From NCBI RefSeq assembly GCF_041080675.1, contig NZ_CP163520.1, positions 3,658,001 through 3,722,000 on the forward strand: DNA of 64,000 nt, written 5' to 3'. Of the stretch, positions 10,014 through 17,408 are shown piece after piece. A program made the translations under genes and the position numbers. Positions within the stretch are counted from its first letter, which is position 1. Every line of letters begins with the position of its first letter. The notes under the pieces are model-generated. The model searched no databases and was not told the DNA's origin. It worked only from the letters and a program-made list of their open reading frames with translations. This stretch comes from Streptomyces sp. cg36 (GTDB lineage Bacteria; Actinomycetota; Actinomycetes; Streptomycetales; Streptomycetaceae).

Positions 10014-10038
10014 AAAAAGGCCCTGCTCAGCAGGGCCT
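10014..10038 (-). terminator. Terminator of the bldG/anti-sigma operon
   Basis: AGGCCCTGC-TGA-GCAGGGCCT followed on the minus strand by TTTTT, 26 bases after the anti-sigma gene. A textbook Rho-independent terminator. Confidence 0.85.
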
Positions 10039-10063
10039 GTACGAAAATCGATCAAGCGGCGGG

Positions 10064-10507
10064 TCAGGGCACCGCCGTGGCCGGTGTGGTCGGCCAGGAC
10101 ATGCGGATGACACCACCGGACTCGTCCGAAGTGACCTCCACGTCGTCGACGAGGCCGCTGATGACCGCGAGGCCCATACCGTCCTCCCCGCCGTCGTCCG
10201 GCTCGTCCTCGGGCCCCGCGCCCCGGCCGCCCGGCTCGGCCTTTGCGGAACCCGGGCCGGGCACCTCGTCACCGACCTCGATGGAGAACGACTTCTCCTC
10301 CTCGGTCAGCACGACGCGCACCGGCGCGGGAATCCCGTACGCGCGGTGCAGACCCACCGCACGGCTGCACGCCTCGCCGACGGCGAGCCTGACCTCGTCG
10401 AGGACCGCCTCGTCGACCCCGGCCCGACGTGCCACGGCGGCTGCCACCAGGCGGGCCGTCCGGACATGCTCGGGCTGGGCGCTGAAGCGGAGTTCAACGG
10501 TGGCCAT
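10064..10507 (-). CDS. Anti-sigma factor / serine kinase with HATPase domain (SCO3548-like)
   Basis: 147-residue histidine-kinase-like ATPase of the RsbW/SpoIIAB class. The N box is LDEVRLAVGEACSRAV, about residues 36-51, with E and N/C-position variants; the G boxes are near GEDGMGLAVISGLVDDVEV. A Gly/Glu/Pro-rich insert (~residues 83-107) separates them. In S. coelicolor the equivalent (SCO3548) lies beside bldG and binds BldG; such kinases phosphorylate the antagonist and sequester sigma factors. It sits 86 bases after bldG on the same strand and shares its terminator, so the two probably form one unit. The N-box Asn is replaced, so kinase activity is not certain. Confidence 0.85.
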   Translation of the reverse strand: MATVELRFSAQPEHVRTARLVAAAVARRAGVDEAVLDEVRLAVGEACSRAVGLHRAYGIPAPVRVVLTEEEKSFSIEVGDEVPGPGSAKAEPGGRGAGPEDEPDDGGEDGMGLAVISGLVDDVEVTSDESGGVIRMSWPTTPATAVP

Positions 10508-10593
10508 GCGGATCCCCCTCGAACGTACGGGCGTGCTTTGCAGGGGCCCCGGGCCATGAAGAGCCCGGTGCCCCTGTCCTTCCTCCGGAGCCG

Positions 10594-10947
10594 TCAGTCA
10601 GTGGCCGCTACGGCTTCGTCGACCGAGCCGTGGATCGGGAACACCTTCGTCAGGCCGGTGATCCGGAAGATCTTCAGAATGCGCTCCTGGTTGCAGACGA
10701 GCCGCAGGGAGCCCTCGTGCGCACGGACCCGCTTGAGTCCGCCCACGAGCACGCCGAGGCCGGTGGAGTCGAGGAAGTCCACGCCCTCCATGTCGACAAC
10801 CAGGTGGTAGCTGCCGTCGTTCACCAACTCGACCAACTGCTCGCGCAGCTTGGGCGCGGTATACACATCAATCTCGCCACCGACCTCGACGACCGTACGG
10901 TCGCCACCAGGGCCGGACACATTGCGAGTCGACAGGGACAGGTCCAC
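10594..10947 (-). CDS. bldG: Anti-sigma factor antagonist BldG (STAS domain)
   Basis: 117-residue single STAS domain, SpoIIAA-like. It is released or blocked by phosphorylation of a Ser in [11 protein letters not shown]; here this is Ser61, equivalent to Ser57 of S. coelicolor BldG. BldG is needed for aerial mycelium and antibiotic production through release of sigma factors from anti-sigma partners. Conservation with S. coelicolor is almost complete except around residues 11-15 (SGPGG), where a few extra residues seem inserted. The ATG is preceded by GGTGCTGGAGGATCC. It is divergent from the helicase gene, with 79 bases between. Confidence 0.95.
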   Translation of the reverse strand: MDLSLSTRNVSGPGGDRTVVEVGGEIDVYTAPKLREQLVELVNDGSYHLVVDMEGVDFLDSTGLGVLVGGLKRVRAHEGSLRLVCNQERILKIFRITGLTKVFPIHGSVDEAVAATD

Positions 10948-11026
10948 GGATCCTCCAGCACCTTGCTATCGAGCGGCCGCCCCCTGAGTCTCCCCGGCGG
11001 AGCCAGAGAACGGATCGCCAGCCGCG

Positions 11027-13585
11027 ATGGCATTCAATCACTTACCAGCAGCCATGCACGACGCCTTGGGACCATTGTCCGTCACGCCAGTGACACACTC
11101 GGTGCCGATGGCCAGGAATCACCGCCCCAGAACACCCGCCAAGGGCACGGGTGAACGACCCGACCCCGGCACGGTCCTGCACCGGCTCGCCTCGGGAGCG
11201 GACCGGGCTGCGCGCATCACTCATACGGAGCACTTGCCCCCGCGTGAGGGCCGCCATGCAGTCTGGCCGCACCGCATCCGCCCAGAAGTGATCAACGCCA
11301 TTCAGCGGACCGGAGTGGAGCATCCCTGGGTCCACCAGGCGACCGCCGCCGAGCACGCCCTGGACGGCGAATCCGTCGTGATCGCCACCGGAACGGCCTC
11401 CGGCAAGTCGCTGGCCTATCTCGCCCCCGTCCTCAGCACCCTCCTGGACGGCTCCGAGGCCCCCAACGGACGCGGCGCCACCGCGCTGTACCTGGCCCCC
11501 ACCAAGGCCCTCGCGGCCGACCAGCGCCGTTCCGTCAAAGCCCTGGCCACGCCCCTGGGCAACGCCGTCCGGCCCGCCGTCTACGACGGCGACACCCCGG
11601 TCGAGGAACGCGAATGGGTACGCCAGTACGCCAACTACGTCCTCACCAATCCCGACATGCTGCACCGGGGCATACTCCCGTCCCACCCCAAGTGGTCCTC
11701 CTTCCTGCGCGCCCTGCGCTATGTCGTCATCGACGAGTGCCACACCTACCGGGGCGTCTTCGGCTCCCACGTCGCCCAGGTCCTGCGGCGCCTTCGCCGC
11801 CTGTGCGCCCGCTACGGCGCGAACCCCGTCTTCCTCCTCGCCTCCGCCACGGCGGCCGAGCCGTCCGTGGCCGCCCGCCGGCTGACCGGGCTGCCGGTCG
11901 TCGAGGTCGCCGACGACGCCTCCCCGCGCGGCGAGCTGGTCTTCGCCCTCTGGGAGCCGCCCCTCACCGACCTGCACGGCGAGAAGGGCGCCCCCGTCCG
12001 CCGCACGGCCACCGCAGAGACCGCCGACCTGCTGACCGACCTGACCGTCCAGGGCGTCCGCACGGTCGCCTTCGTCCGCTCCCGGCGCGGCGCCGAGCTG
12101 ATCTCGGTGATCGCCCAGGAGCGGCTGTCCGAGGTCGACCGCGCCCTCGCCCGCCGCGTCGCCGCCTACCGGGGCGGCTACCTCCCCGAGGAGCGCCGGG
12201 CCCTGGAACAGGCCCTGCACTCCGGCGAGCTCCTCGGCCTGGCCGCCACGTCCGCCCTGGAGCTCGGCATCGACGTGTCGGGGCTGGACGCCGTGATCAT
12301 CTCCGGCTACCCGGGCACCCGGGCCTCCCTGTGGCAGCAGGCGGGCCGGGCCGGGCGCTCCGGCGAGGGCGCGCTGGCCGTCCTGGTCGCCCGGGACGAC
12401 CCGCTGGACACCTACCTCGTCCACCACCCCGAGGCCGTGTTCCAGCAGCCCGTCGAGTCGACCGTGCTCGACCCGGACAACCCGTACGTCCTCGCCCCGC
12501 ACCTGTGCGCCGCCGCCGCCGAGCTGCCGCTCACCGAGGCCGACCTGGAGCTCTTCGGCCCGGCCAGCCCGGAGCTGATGCCCCAGCTGGAGGCCGCGAA
12601 GCTGCTGCGGCGCCGGGCGTCCGGCTGGCACTGGACCCGCCGCGAGCGGGCCGCCGACCTCGCCGACATCCGGGGCGAGGGGGGCCGCCCGGTCCAGATC
12701 GTCGAGGCGTCGACGGGACGGCTGCTCGGCACGGTCGACGCGTCCGCCGCCCACACCACCGTCCACGACGGCGCCGTCCACCTCCACCAGGGCCGTACGT
12801 ACCTGGTGAAGCACCTGGACCTGGAAGACCCCGGCAGCTCGGTGGCCCTCGTCGAGGAAGCCAGTCCGCCGTATTCGACCGTCGCCCGGGACACCACCTC
12901 CATCTCCGTACTCGAAACCGACACCGAGGTCCCCTGGGGAGCCGGCCGCCTCTGCTACGGCTCCGTCGAGGTCACCAACCAGGTCGTCTCCTTCCTGCGC
13001 CGCAAACTCATCACCGGCGAGGTCCTCGGCGAGTCCAAGCTGGACCTGCCGCCCCGCACCCTGCGCACCCGGGCCGTGTGGTGGACGGTCACCGAGGACC
13101 AGCTGGACGCCGCCCGGATCAACCCGGAGATCCTCGGCGGCGCCCTGCACGCCGCCGAGCACGCCTCCATCGGGATGCTCCCGCTGTTCGCCACGTGCGA
13201 CCGCTGGGACATCGGCGGCGTCTCCGTCCCGCTCCACCCGGACACCCTGCTGCCGACGGTCTTCGTGTACGACGGGCACCCGGGCGGCGCCGGGTTCGCC
13301 GAGCGCGCCTTCCACACCGCCCGGGAGTGGCTCACCGCGACCCGCGAGGCCATCGCCTCCTGCGAGTGCGAGGCGGGCTGCCCGTCCTGCGTCCAGTCCC
13401 CCAAGTGCGGCAACGGCAACGAACCCCTGCACAAGCGCGGCGCGGTACGGCTGCTCACGGAGCTCCTCCGCGCGGCCCCGGCCGATCCGGCGCCCGTCGC
13501 TGCCCCCGGAACCCCTGCGCCACCGGAGGCCACGGCGGCTCCCTCCGCTCCTGAACCGGCGCCGGGCGGCCAAGACGGCCGGTAG
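11027..13585 (+). CDS. DEAD/DEAH-box helicase with DUF1998 domain (Rv3649/MrfA-Hrq1 type)
   Basis: An ~852-residue superfamily 2 helicase. Walker A is ATGTASGKSLAYL (~residues 123-135), the DEAH-like box is VIDECH, motif III LLASATAAEP, motif VI QQAGRAGRSG. The C-terminal DUF1998 domain has the four-Cys cluster CECEAGCPSC...C, as in MrfA/Hrq1 helicases where it binds zinc; MrfA repairs mitomycin damage in Bacillus. In actinobacteria this gene (TIGR03817-type) neighbours the Tad operon, exactly as here. The last ~35 residues are Ala/Pro-rich. Start at ATG 11027 has only a weak ribosome site; other starts downstream (ATG 11054 or 11108) are possible. Confidence 0.92.
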   Translation: MAFNHLPAAMHDALGPLSVTPVTHSVPMARNHRPRTPAKGTGERPDPGTVLHRLASGADRAARITHTEHLPPREGRHAVWPHRIRPEVINAIQRTGVEHPWVHQATAAEHALDGESVVIATGTASGKSLAYLAPVLSTLLDGSEAPNGRGATALYLAPTKALAADQRRSVKALATPLGNAVRPAVYDGDTPVEEREWVRQYANYVLTNPDMLHRGILPSHPKWSSFLRALRYVVIDECHTYRGVFGSHVAQVLRRLRRLCARYGANPVFLLASATAAEPSVAARRLTGLPVVEVADDASPRGELVFALWEPPLTDLHGEKGAPVRRTATAETADLLTDLTVQGVRTVAFVRSRRGAELISVIAQERLSEVDRALARRVAAYRGGYLPEERRALEQALHSGELLGLAATSALELGIDVSGLDAVIISGYPGTRASLWQQAGRAGRSGEGALAVLVARDDPLDTYLVHHPEAVFQQPVESTVLDPDNPYVLAPHLCAAAAELPLTEADLELFGPASPELMPQLEAAKLLRRRASGWHWTRRERAADLADIRGEGGRPVQIVEASTGRLLGTVDASAAHTTVHDGAVHLHQGRTYLVKHLDLEDPGSSVALVEEASPPYSTVARDTTSISVLETDTEVPWGAGRLCYGSVEVTNQVVSFLRRKLITGEVLGESKLDLPPRTLRTRAVWWTVTEDQLDAARINPEILGGALHAAEHASIGMLPLFATCDRWDIGGVSVPLHPDTLLPTVFVYDGHPGGAGFAERAFHTAREWLTATREAIASCECEAGCPSCVQSPKCGNGNEPLHKRGAVRLLTELLRAAPADPAPVAAPGTPAPPEATAAPSAPEPAPGGQDGR

Positions 13586-14450
13586 GACCCGTACGAGCCT
13601 CAGAGGGGCTGACAGGGCTGGCGAGCGGGGAAGGGGCGCGTGGGGCGCGAGGAGGGCAGGGGGAACCGGAGGCGTCGGGGTGTGGAGGGCTCCTAGGGCG
13701 CGGCGGCGGAGGTGAACGAGGCCGCGGCCGGGGCGGCCCGTCGTCCACCCCGGAGGAGCCAGCGGCGGGCTCCACAAGCCGGATCGGATCGGCGAGCTCC
13801 ATCGGCCGGAGCGAAACGGCCTCCTCCGCGGGCCGGACCGGAACGCGGTACGAGGGCGAGGGCGAGGCCGGGACGTCGTACGGCGGCGGGACCGCCGGGC
13901 CCGCTCTGGCCCGGACCACCGGGGCGTACGGCCCGAACCTCGCCCGTACGGCCACATCCGCGATCTCCCCGTCCACGGCGCACCGCACCACCTCCCCGCC
14001 CTGGGCTCCGGCGACCCGCGCGGCGACGGCGCAGGCATCCGCTGTCCCCCAGAGCGCCCGGTCGGCGGCCGCCAGCGCGGCCATGTCCGCGGCGCCACCC
14101 GCGCGGTGCCGAGCCGCCACCGCCTGTCCGAAGGCGAGGACGCCCGCGAAGACCACGCACATCGCGGAGGCCGCCACGGCCACCCACACGGTCGCCGAAC
14201 CCCGGTCCCCGCGTGGACGCCCGCTCCGCTCCGGGGATGAGGCCCAGGCGCCTGATCCCCGCCCGTCCTCGCGCACACGCCCGTCCCGCTCCCGGGATGA
14301 GGACCAAGCGCCTGATCCCCGCCGGTTCCCACGCGCACGCCCGTCCCGTCTCGCCACCACCTCCCGCACGCGCCCGGCCCAGCACACGACGAGGCATGAA
14401 CTCCCGACCGTCCGAGCGGCGCGGGCCCTCCCCCGGAGCTGCACCCTCAT
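13455..14450 (-). CDS. TadG/TadE-like pilus protein (Rv3654c type), last gene of the Tad operon
   Basis: 331 residues from ATG 14450, which overlaps the preceding tadE stop (ATGA). Residues ~1-85 are Arg/Gly-rich with a 20-residue internal repeat. Then comes GDRGSATVWVAVAASAMC, the typical processed TadE-like region with a single transmembrane helix, and AADMAALAAADRAL, the hallmark of the helicase/secretion-neighbourhood TadE-like family (TIGR03816). The usual family protein ends near residue 190; here a Pro/Arg-rich tail of ~140 residues follows and runs 131 bp into the 3' end of the convergent helicase gene. The core is solid; the tail and the 85-residue lead are less sure. Confidence 0.7.
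   Translation of the reverse strand: MRVQLRGRARAARTVGSSCLVVCWAGRVREVVARRDGRARGNRRGSGAWSSSRERDGRVREDGRGSGAWASSPERSGRPRGDRGSATVWVAVAASAMCVVFAGVLAFGQAVAARHRAGGAADMAALAAADRALWGTADACAVAARVAGAQGGEVVRCAVDGEIADVAVRARFGPYAPVVRARAGPAVPPPYDVPASPSPSYRVPVRPAEEAVSLRPMELADPIRLVEPAAGSSGVDDGPPRPRPRSPPPPRPRSPPHPDASGSPCPPRAPRAPSPLASPVSPSEARTGPTGRLGRPAPVQERREPPWPPVAQGFRGQRRAPDRPGPRGGAP
14221..14340. repeat. 60-bp tandem duplication inside the tadG-like gene
   Basis: Bases 14221-14280 and 14281-14340 align without gaps at about 50 of 60 positions; GATGAGG..CA.GCGCCTGAT is shared. The unit length is a multiple of three, so it encodes a 20-residue repeat (RGSGAW.SS.ER). A weaker third copy end is visible before 14221. 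Confidence 0.8.
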
Positions 14451-14878
14451 GGTTCCTCCCCCACCGCGTCCTCGGCCAGGGCCGCCGCCTCCGCCTTGAG
14501 CGTCAGGGACAGTGCGCCGGGGCCCGGGGTCGGCGCCTCCACGCGTACGCGCCAAAGGTCGCCCGTTCGCCCGAGCGTGACCCGCGCGCCGTCCGGGGCC
14601 GCCGAGCGGGCGGCGGCCAGCACCGCCCCCTCGGTCTCGGACCGCGCCGCCGCGCGAGCGCCCACCCGTGCCGCGTCCACGCACTCGATCTGCCCGGCCG
14701 CCGCCATCAGCGCCCACAGCAGGGCCAGGGCGAACAGAGCGAGTGCCGGTATCACCACGGCCGCCTCGGCCGTCACGAAGCCGCGATCCCCCTTGAGGCC
14801 ATCCCCTTCGAGCCGGGCCTCCGCAGTGCCGGGACCAGCGCGGCCGGCCGTGGCGAAGCCGCACTCAGAACTGGACAT
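14447..14878 (-). CDS. TadE-like minor pilin
   Basis: 143 residues from ATG 14878, which has GGAGAGGGCG upstream and overlaps the flp gene by 14 bp. The key stretch is GDRGFVTAEAAVVIPALALF: a prepilin-like site with Glu at +5 followed by one hydrophobic helix, as in TadE minor pilins, then a conserved Cys-containing IECVDAARVGARAAAR region. The C-terminal domain is periplasmic/extracellular. Genes tadC, flp, tadE, tadG read in one direction and overlap, so they are translated together. An ATG at 14926 (16 residues longer) is less likely. Confidence 0.82.
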   Translation of the reverse strand: MSSSECGFATAGRAGPGTAEARLEGDGLKGDRGFVTAEAAVVIPALALFALALLWALMAAAGQIECVDAARVGARAAARSETEGAVLAAARSAAPDGARVTLGRTGDLWRVRVEAPTPGPGALSLTLKAEAAALAEDAVGEEP

Positions 14879-15053
14879 CCAGCGCCCTCTCCACCAGCGA
14901 CTGGAGCGCCGAGGTGACGGCACCACTGGTCACGACCTTGTAGAGCACCGCCGCGAAGCCGCACGCGGCGATCGTGCCGACCGCGTACTCGCTGGTCGTC
15001 ATCCCGGTGTCCCCGCGCACGCCCGACCTGACGCGCCGCATCCATGCCTTCAT
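14865..15053 (-). CDS. Flp pilin-like DUF4244 protein
   Basis: 62 residues. It has a basic lead (MKAWMRRVRSGVRGDTG), the prepilin-type core GMTTSEYAVGTIAACGFAAV with Glu five residues into the hydrophobic helix, and a short amphipathic end. This is the DUF4244 family that occupies the Flp pilin place in actinobacterial Tad operons (Rv3656c-like). A prepilin peptidase would cut before the helix; none is encoded in the window. Start ATG 15053 is chosen because GGGG lies just upstream; ATG 15065 is an alternative. 220 bases of non-coding repeat-bearing DNA separate it from tadC, so it may have its own promoter or be processed from the operon transcript. Confidence 0.85.
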   Translation of the reverse strand: MKAWMRRVRSGVRGDTGMTTSEYAVGTIAACGFAAVLYKVVTSGAVTSALQSLVERALDVQF

Positions 15054-15115
15054 CGCAACCCCCATGTCCGTGCAACCTCCGTGTTCGTGTCCATGCCTGT
15101 GTCCGCACGTCCATC

Positions 15116-15187
15116 GCGTCCGTCGCGTCCGTCGCGTCCGTCGCGTCCGTCGCGTCCGTCATGCCTGTCATGCCTGTCATGCCTGTT
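15116..15187. repeat. 9-bp tandem repeat between tadC and flp
   Basis: Five perfect copies of GCGTCCGTC (15116-15160) are followed by three copies of the related ATGCCTGTC/T (15161-15187). It lies in the ~220-bp gap upstream of the flp-like gene (minus strand), where no gene is supported. Confidence 0.9.
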
Positions 15188-15273
15188 GCTGCCGTCGACC
15201 TTCGTGTTCTCCCTTGGCCGCGCCGACGGGATCTCCGTCGCGCCGCCCTCGGCTCCTCCCCTCTCGCGTGCAC

Positions 15274-16533
15274 TCAGCGCCCGAGCAGTCCGCCCGCCAG
15301 GCCGATCACCACCGGAGCCACACCGGCCGCCAGGAACGCGGGCAGGAAGCACAGGCCCAGAGGGCCGGTGATCAGTACGCCCGCGCGTCTCGCCCTGGCC
15401 GCCGTCGCCCGGGACCTCTCGGCTCGGCAGCGCTCGGCCACCCGCCCCACCGGGCCCGCCGCGGGCGCCCCCGAGGAACCGGCCCGCTCCAGACATCGGG
15501 CCAGCCCCGTCGCGCCCGGTATCGCCCCCAACCGCCCCCACGCCTCGGCCGGATCACCTCCCAGCCGCAACTCGGCGGCGATCTCGGCCAGCCGACGCCC
15601 CACCGGGCCGCCCAGCGACTCCCCCACCGCTTCGGCCGCCTCACGCGGGCCCGCACCGGCGGAGAGGCACGCGGCCAGGAGGTCGGCCGCGAGCGGCAGT
15701 TCGGGATCCACGTCCACGGCCCGACCCCGGCCGCCGTTCCCGGGCCATCCCGGGCCGCCCCTCCCGGCCCACCTCGGAACGCCCCTCCCGGCCCACCCCG
15801 GGTCGCCACTACCAAGCCGACCCCAGCCGCCGCTCCCGGGCCGAAGCCATCCCCCAGGCCCTGGCGCGAACCCTGAACGCGGCCCCGGCCCCGGCCCCCT
15901 GCGGGCCCCCGCGCCCGCACTCGCCCCCGCACCCGCCGGTATGCGCGAGCCAACCCCGCCCCGGATTCCTCCCGCAGCCGTGTCCCTTCCCGGCTCCGGC
16001 CGCCGTCCGCGCCGCCTCTGCCAGCGCCCGACCCCGTACGCCGCCACCAGCCCGACCAGCACCCCCGGCACTCCGCCGATCACCCCGTATCCGGCGGCAA
16101 GAACCCCCAGAGGCCCCCACCAGGCCCCCTTCACCCGCTTCTCTCCCCCCAGTGACGGCCCGTCAGGGAGCCCCGGGAGCACCCGCGCCCGCCACACGAC
16201 CACAGCCCTCGACCGCGCCAGCGCACCCGCACCCGCACCCGCACCCGCATCCGCATCCGCACCCGCCAGCAAGGCCCCACCCCTGCGTCGGATCGAGCGC
16301 TCCCGTCGGCGGTCCGCCACTTCCACCACCATCCACAGGGCGAGCGCCACGAAGGCCGCCGTCACCCCCAGCCTGTGGAAAACCCCGGAGTGGGACACCC
16401 CGGGCAGAGCCACGGCGAGCCGCGCCAAGTCGAGTCCGGCCACATCAGGCCCGGCCACCGCCGGCCCGCCCGGTCCGGGCCCGGCTCCGGCGCCAGTCAC
16501 GGCGAGCCCCACCCCCGCCGCACAGCCCCTCAC
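15274..16533 (-). CDS. TadC-like type II/IV secretion inner-membrane protein with enlarged linker
   Basis: 419 residues from GTG 16533, which overlaps the tadB stop (GTGA). The C-terminal ~180 residues are a T2SSF (GspF/TadC) domain: a cytoplasmic helical part (AADLLAACLSAGAGPREAAE) followed by two hydrophobic segments near the end (VLITGPLGLCFLPAFLAAGV and a final Gly-rich one). N-terminal to it are two hydrophobic segments and then a very Gly/Pro/Trp-rich linker (~residues 175-255), plus a short GADADAGAGAGAGA run. Family members are usually ~250-300 residues. Together with TadB it would form the inner-membrane platform of the pilus. Confidence 0.82.
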   Translation of the reverse strand: MRGCAAGVGLAVTGAGAGPGPGGPAVAGPDVAGLDLARLAVALPGVSHSGVFHRLGVTAAFVALALWMVVEVADRRRERSIRRRGGALLAGADADAGAGAGAGALARSRAVVVWRARVLPGLPDGPSLGGEKRVKGAWWGPLGVLAAGYGVIGGVPGVLVGLVAAYGVGRWQRRRGRRPEPGRDTAAGGIRGGVGSRIPAGAGASAGAGARRGPGPGPRSGFAPGPGGWLRPGSGGWGRLGSGDPGWAGRGVPRWAGRGGPGWPGNGGRGRAVDVDPELPLAADLLAACLSAGAGPREAAEAVGESLGGPVGRRLAEIAAELRLGGDPAEAWGRLGAIPGATGLARCLERAGSSGAPAAGPVGRVAERCRAERSRATAARARRAGVLITGPLGLCFLPAFLAAGVAPVVIGLAGGLLGR

Positions 16534-17408
16534 CGCTTCTCCCCCGTCCGCGTGATCCGCGCCGTCCAGTACAGGCCCGCCGCCTCCAGGACCCCCGCGA
16601 CGGCCAGGCAGCCGAGTCCGGCCGGTGTGTGGAGCAGTACGCGCAGGGGGCTCGCGCCCATGGCCGTGCCGAGCAGCAGGCCGAGAACGGGCAGCAGCGC
16701 CAGCAGCACGGCCGTGGTCCGAGGGCCCGTCAACTGGGCTCTCAGTTCCTCCCGCTGCTCCTGATCGGCGCGCAGCGCGGCCTCCAGGCGCTCCAGGCCC
16801 GCCGCGAGGCCGGCGCCGCCGTCCACCGCCACCTGCCAGCACGCGGCGACCCCGGCGAGCCCTTCCGCGCCCGGCTCGCGCGCGGCCTCGCGCAGCGCGC
16901 CGGGCACATCGCCGCCGAACCTCGCCGCGGCGAGCACCTGTGCCTCGGCCGCGCCCAGCGCCTCCGTGTCCAGGGCGGCCAGCGTCAGCGCCTGGCCGGG
17001 CTGCCGTCCCGCCCTCAGCTCCCCCGCGACCGCCCCGCACCACACGACGACCTCGTCACCCCGGCGCCACTTCGCCCGCTCCCGCTCACGGGCCCGCAGC
17101 CACCGCCCCACCAGCGGCACCGCGAGCACCCCGGCGGCCAACGGCAGCAGCGAGTCCGCGAGGACCGCCAGAACCACCGCGCCCGGCAGACACAGCCACT
17201 CCGGGCGGGCCCGACGGCGCAGCCGCTCCCACTGCCGCCCCCACAGCGGCTCCTCCGGTTCGACGGCCCCGCCCGCCAGCAACAGCCGTGTCCTGCGCGG
17301 CCCCTGGCCCCGCCCCACCGAGAGCCAGGCGGCGGCGAAGGCGCAGACGGCCGCCGCCGAGGCCGGGGAGAACGGCACGGTCGGGCCCGATGCGCTCCAA
17401 CCCGTCAC
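16530..17408 (-). CDS. TadB-like inner-membrane platform protein
   Basis: 292 residues from GTG 17408, overlapping the tadA stop (GTGA). An N-terminal hydrophobic segment (SAAAVCAFAAAWLSV), a second near residues 60-85, then a T2SSF domain with the cytoplasmic motif GAVAGELRAGRQPGQAL and two C-terminal hydrophobic segments (TTAVLLALLPVLGLLLG and the last near LGCLAVAGVLEAAGLYW). Pairs with TadC as the heteromeric platform on which the TadA ATPase acts. Overlaps on both sides indicate translational coupling. Confidence 0.87.
   Translation of the reverse strand: MTGWSASGPTVPFSPASAAAVCAFAAAWLSVGRGQGPRRTRLLLAGGAVEPEEPLWGRQWERLRRRARPEWLCLPGAVVLAVLADSLLPLAAGVLAVPLVGRWLRARERERAKWRRGDEVVVWCGAVAGELRAGRQPGQALTLAALDTEALGAAEAQVLAAARFGGDVPGALREAAREPGAEGLAGVAACWQVAVDGGAGLAAGLERLEAALRADQEQREELRAQLTGPRTTAVLLALLPVLGLLLGTAMGASPLRVLLHTPAGLGCLAVAGVLEAAGLYWTARITRTGEKR

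Noticed and set aside
15116..15187. CRISPR-like array
   Set aside because: Units are contiguous 9-mers without spacers.
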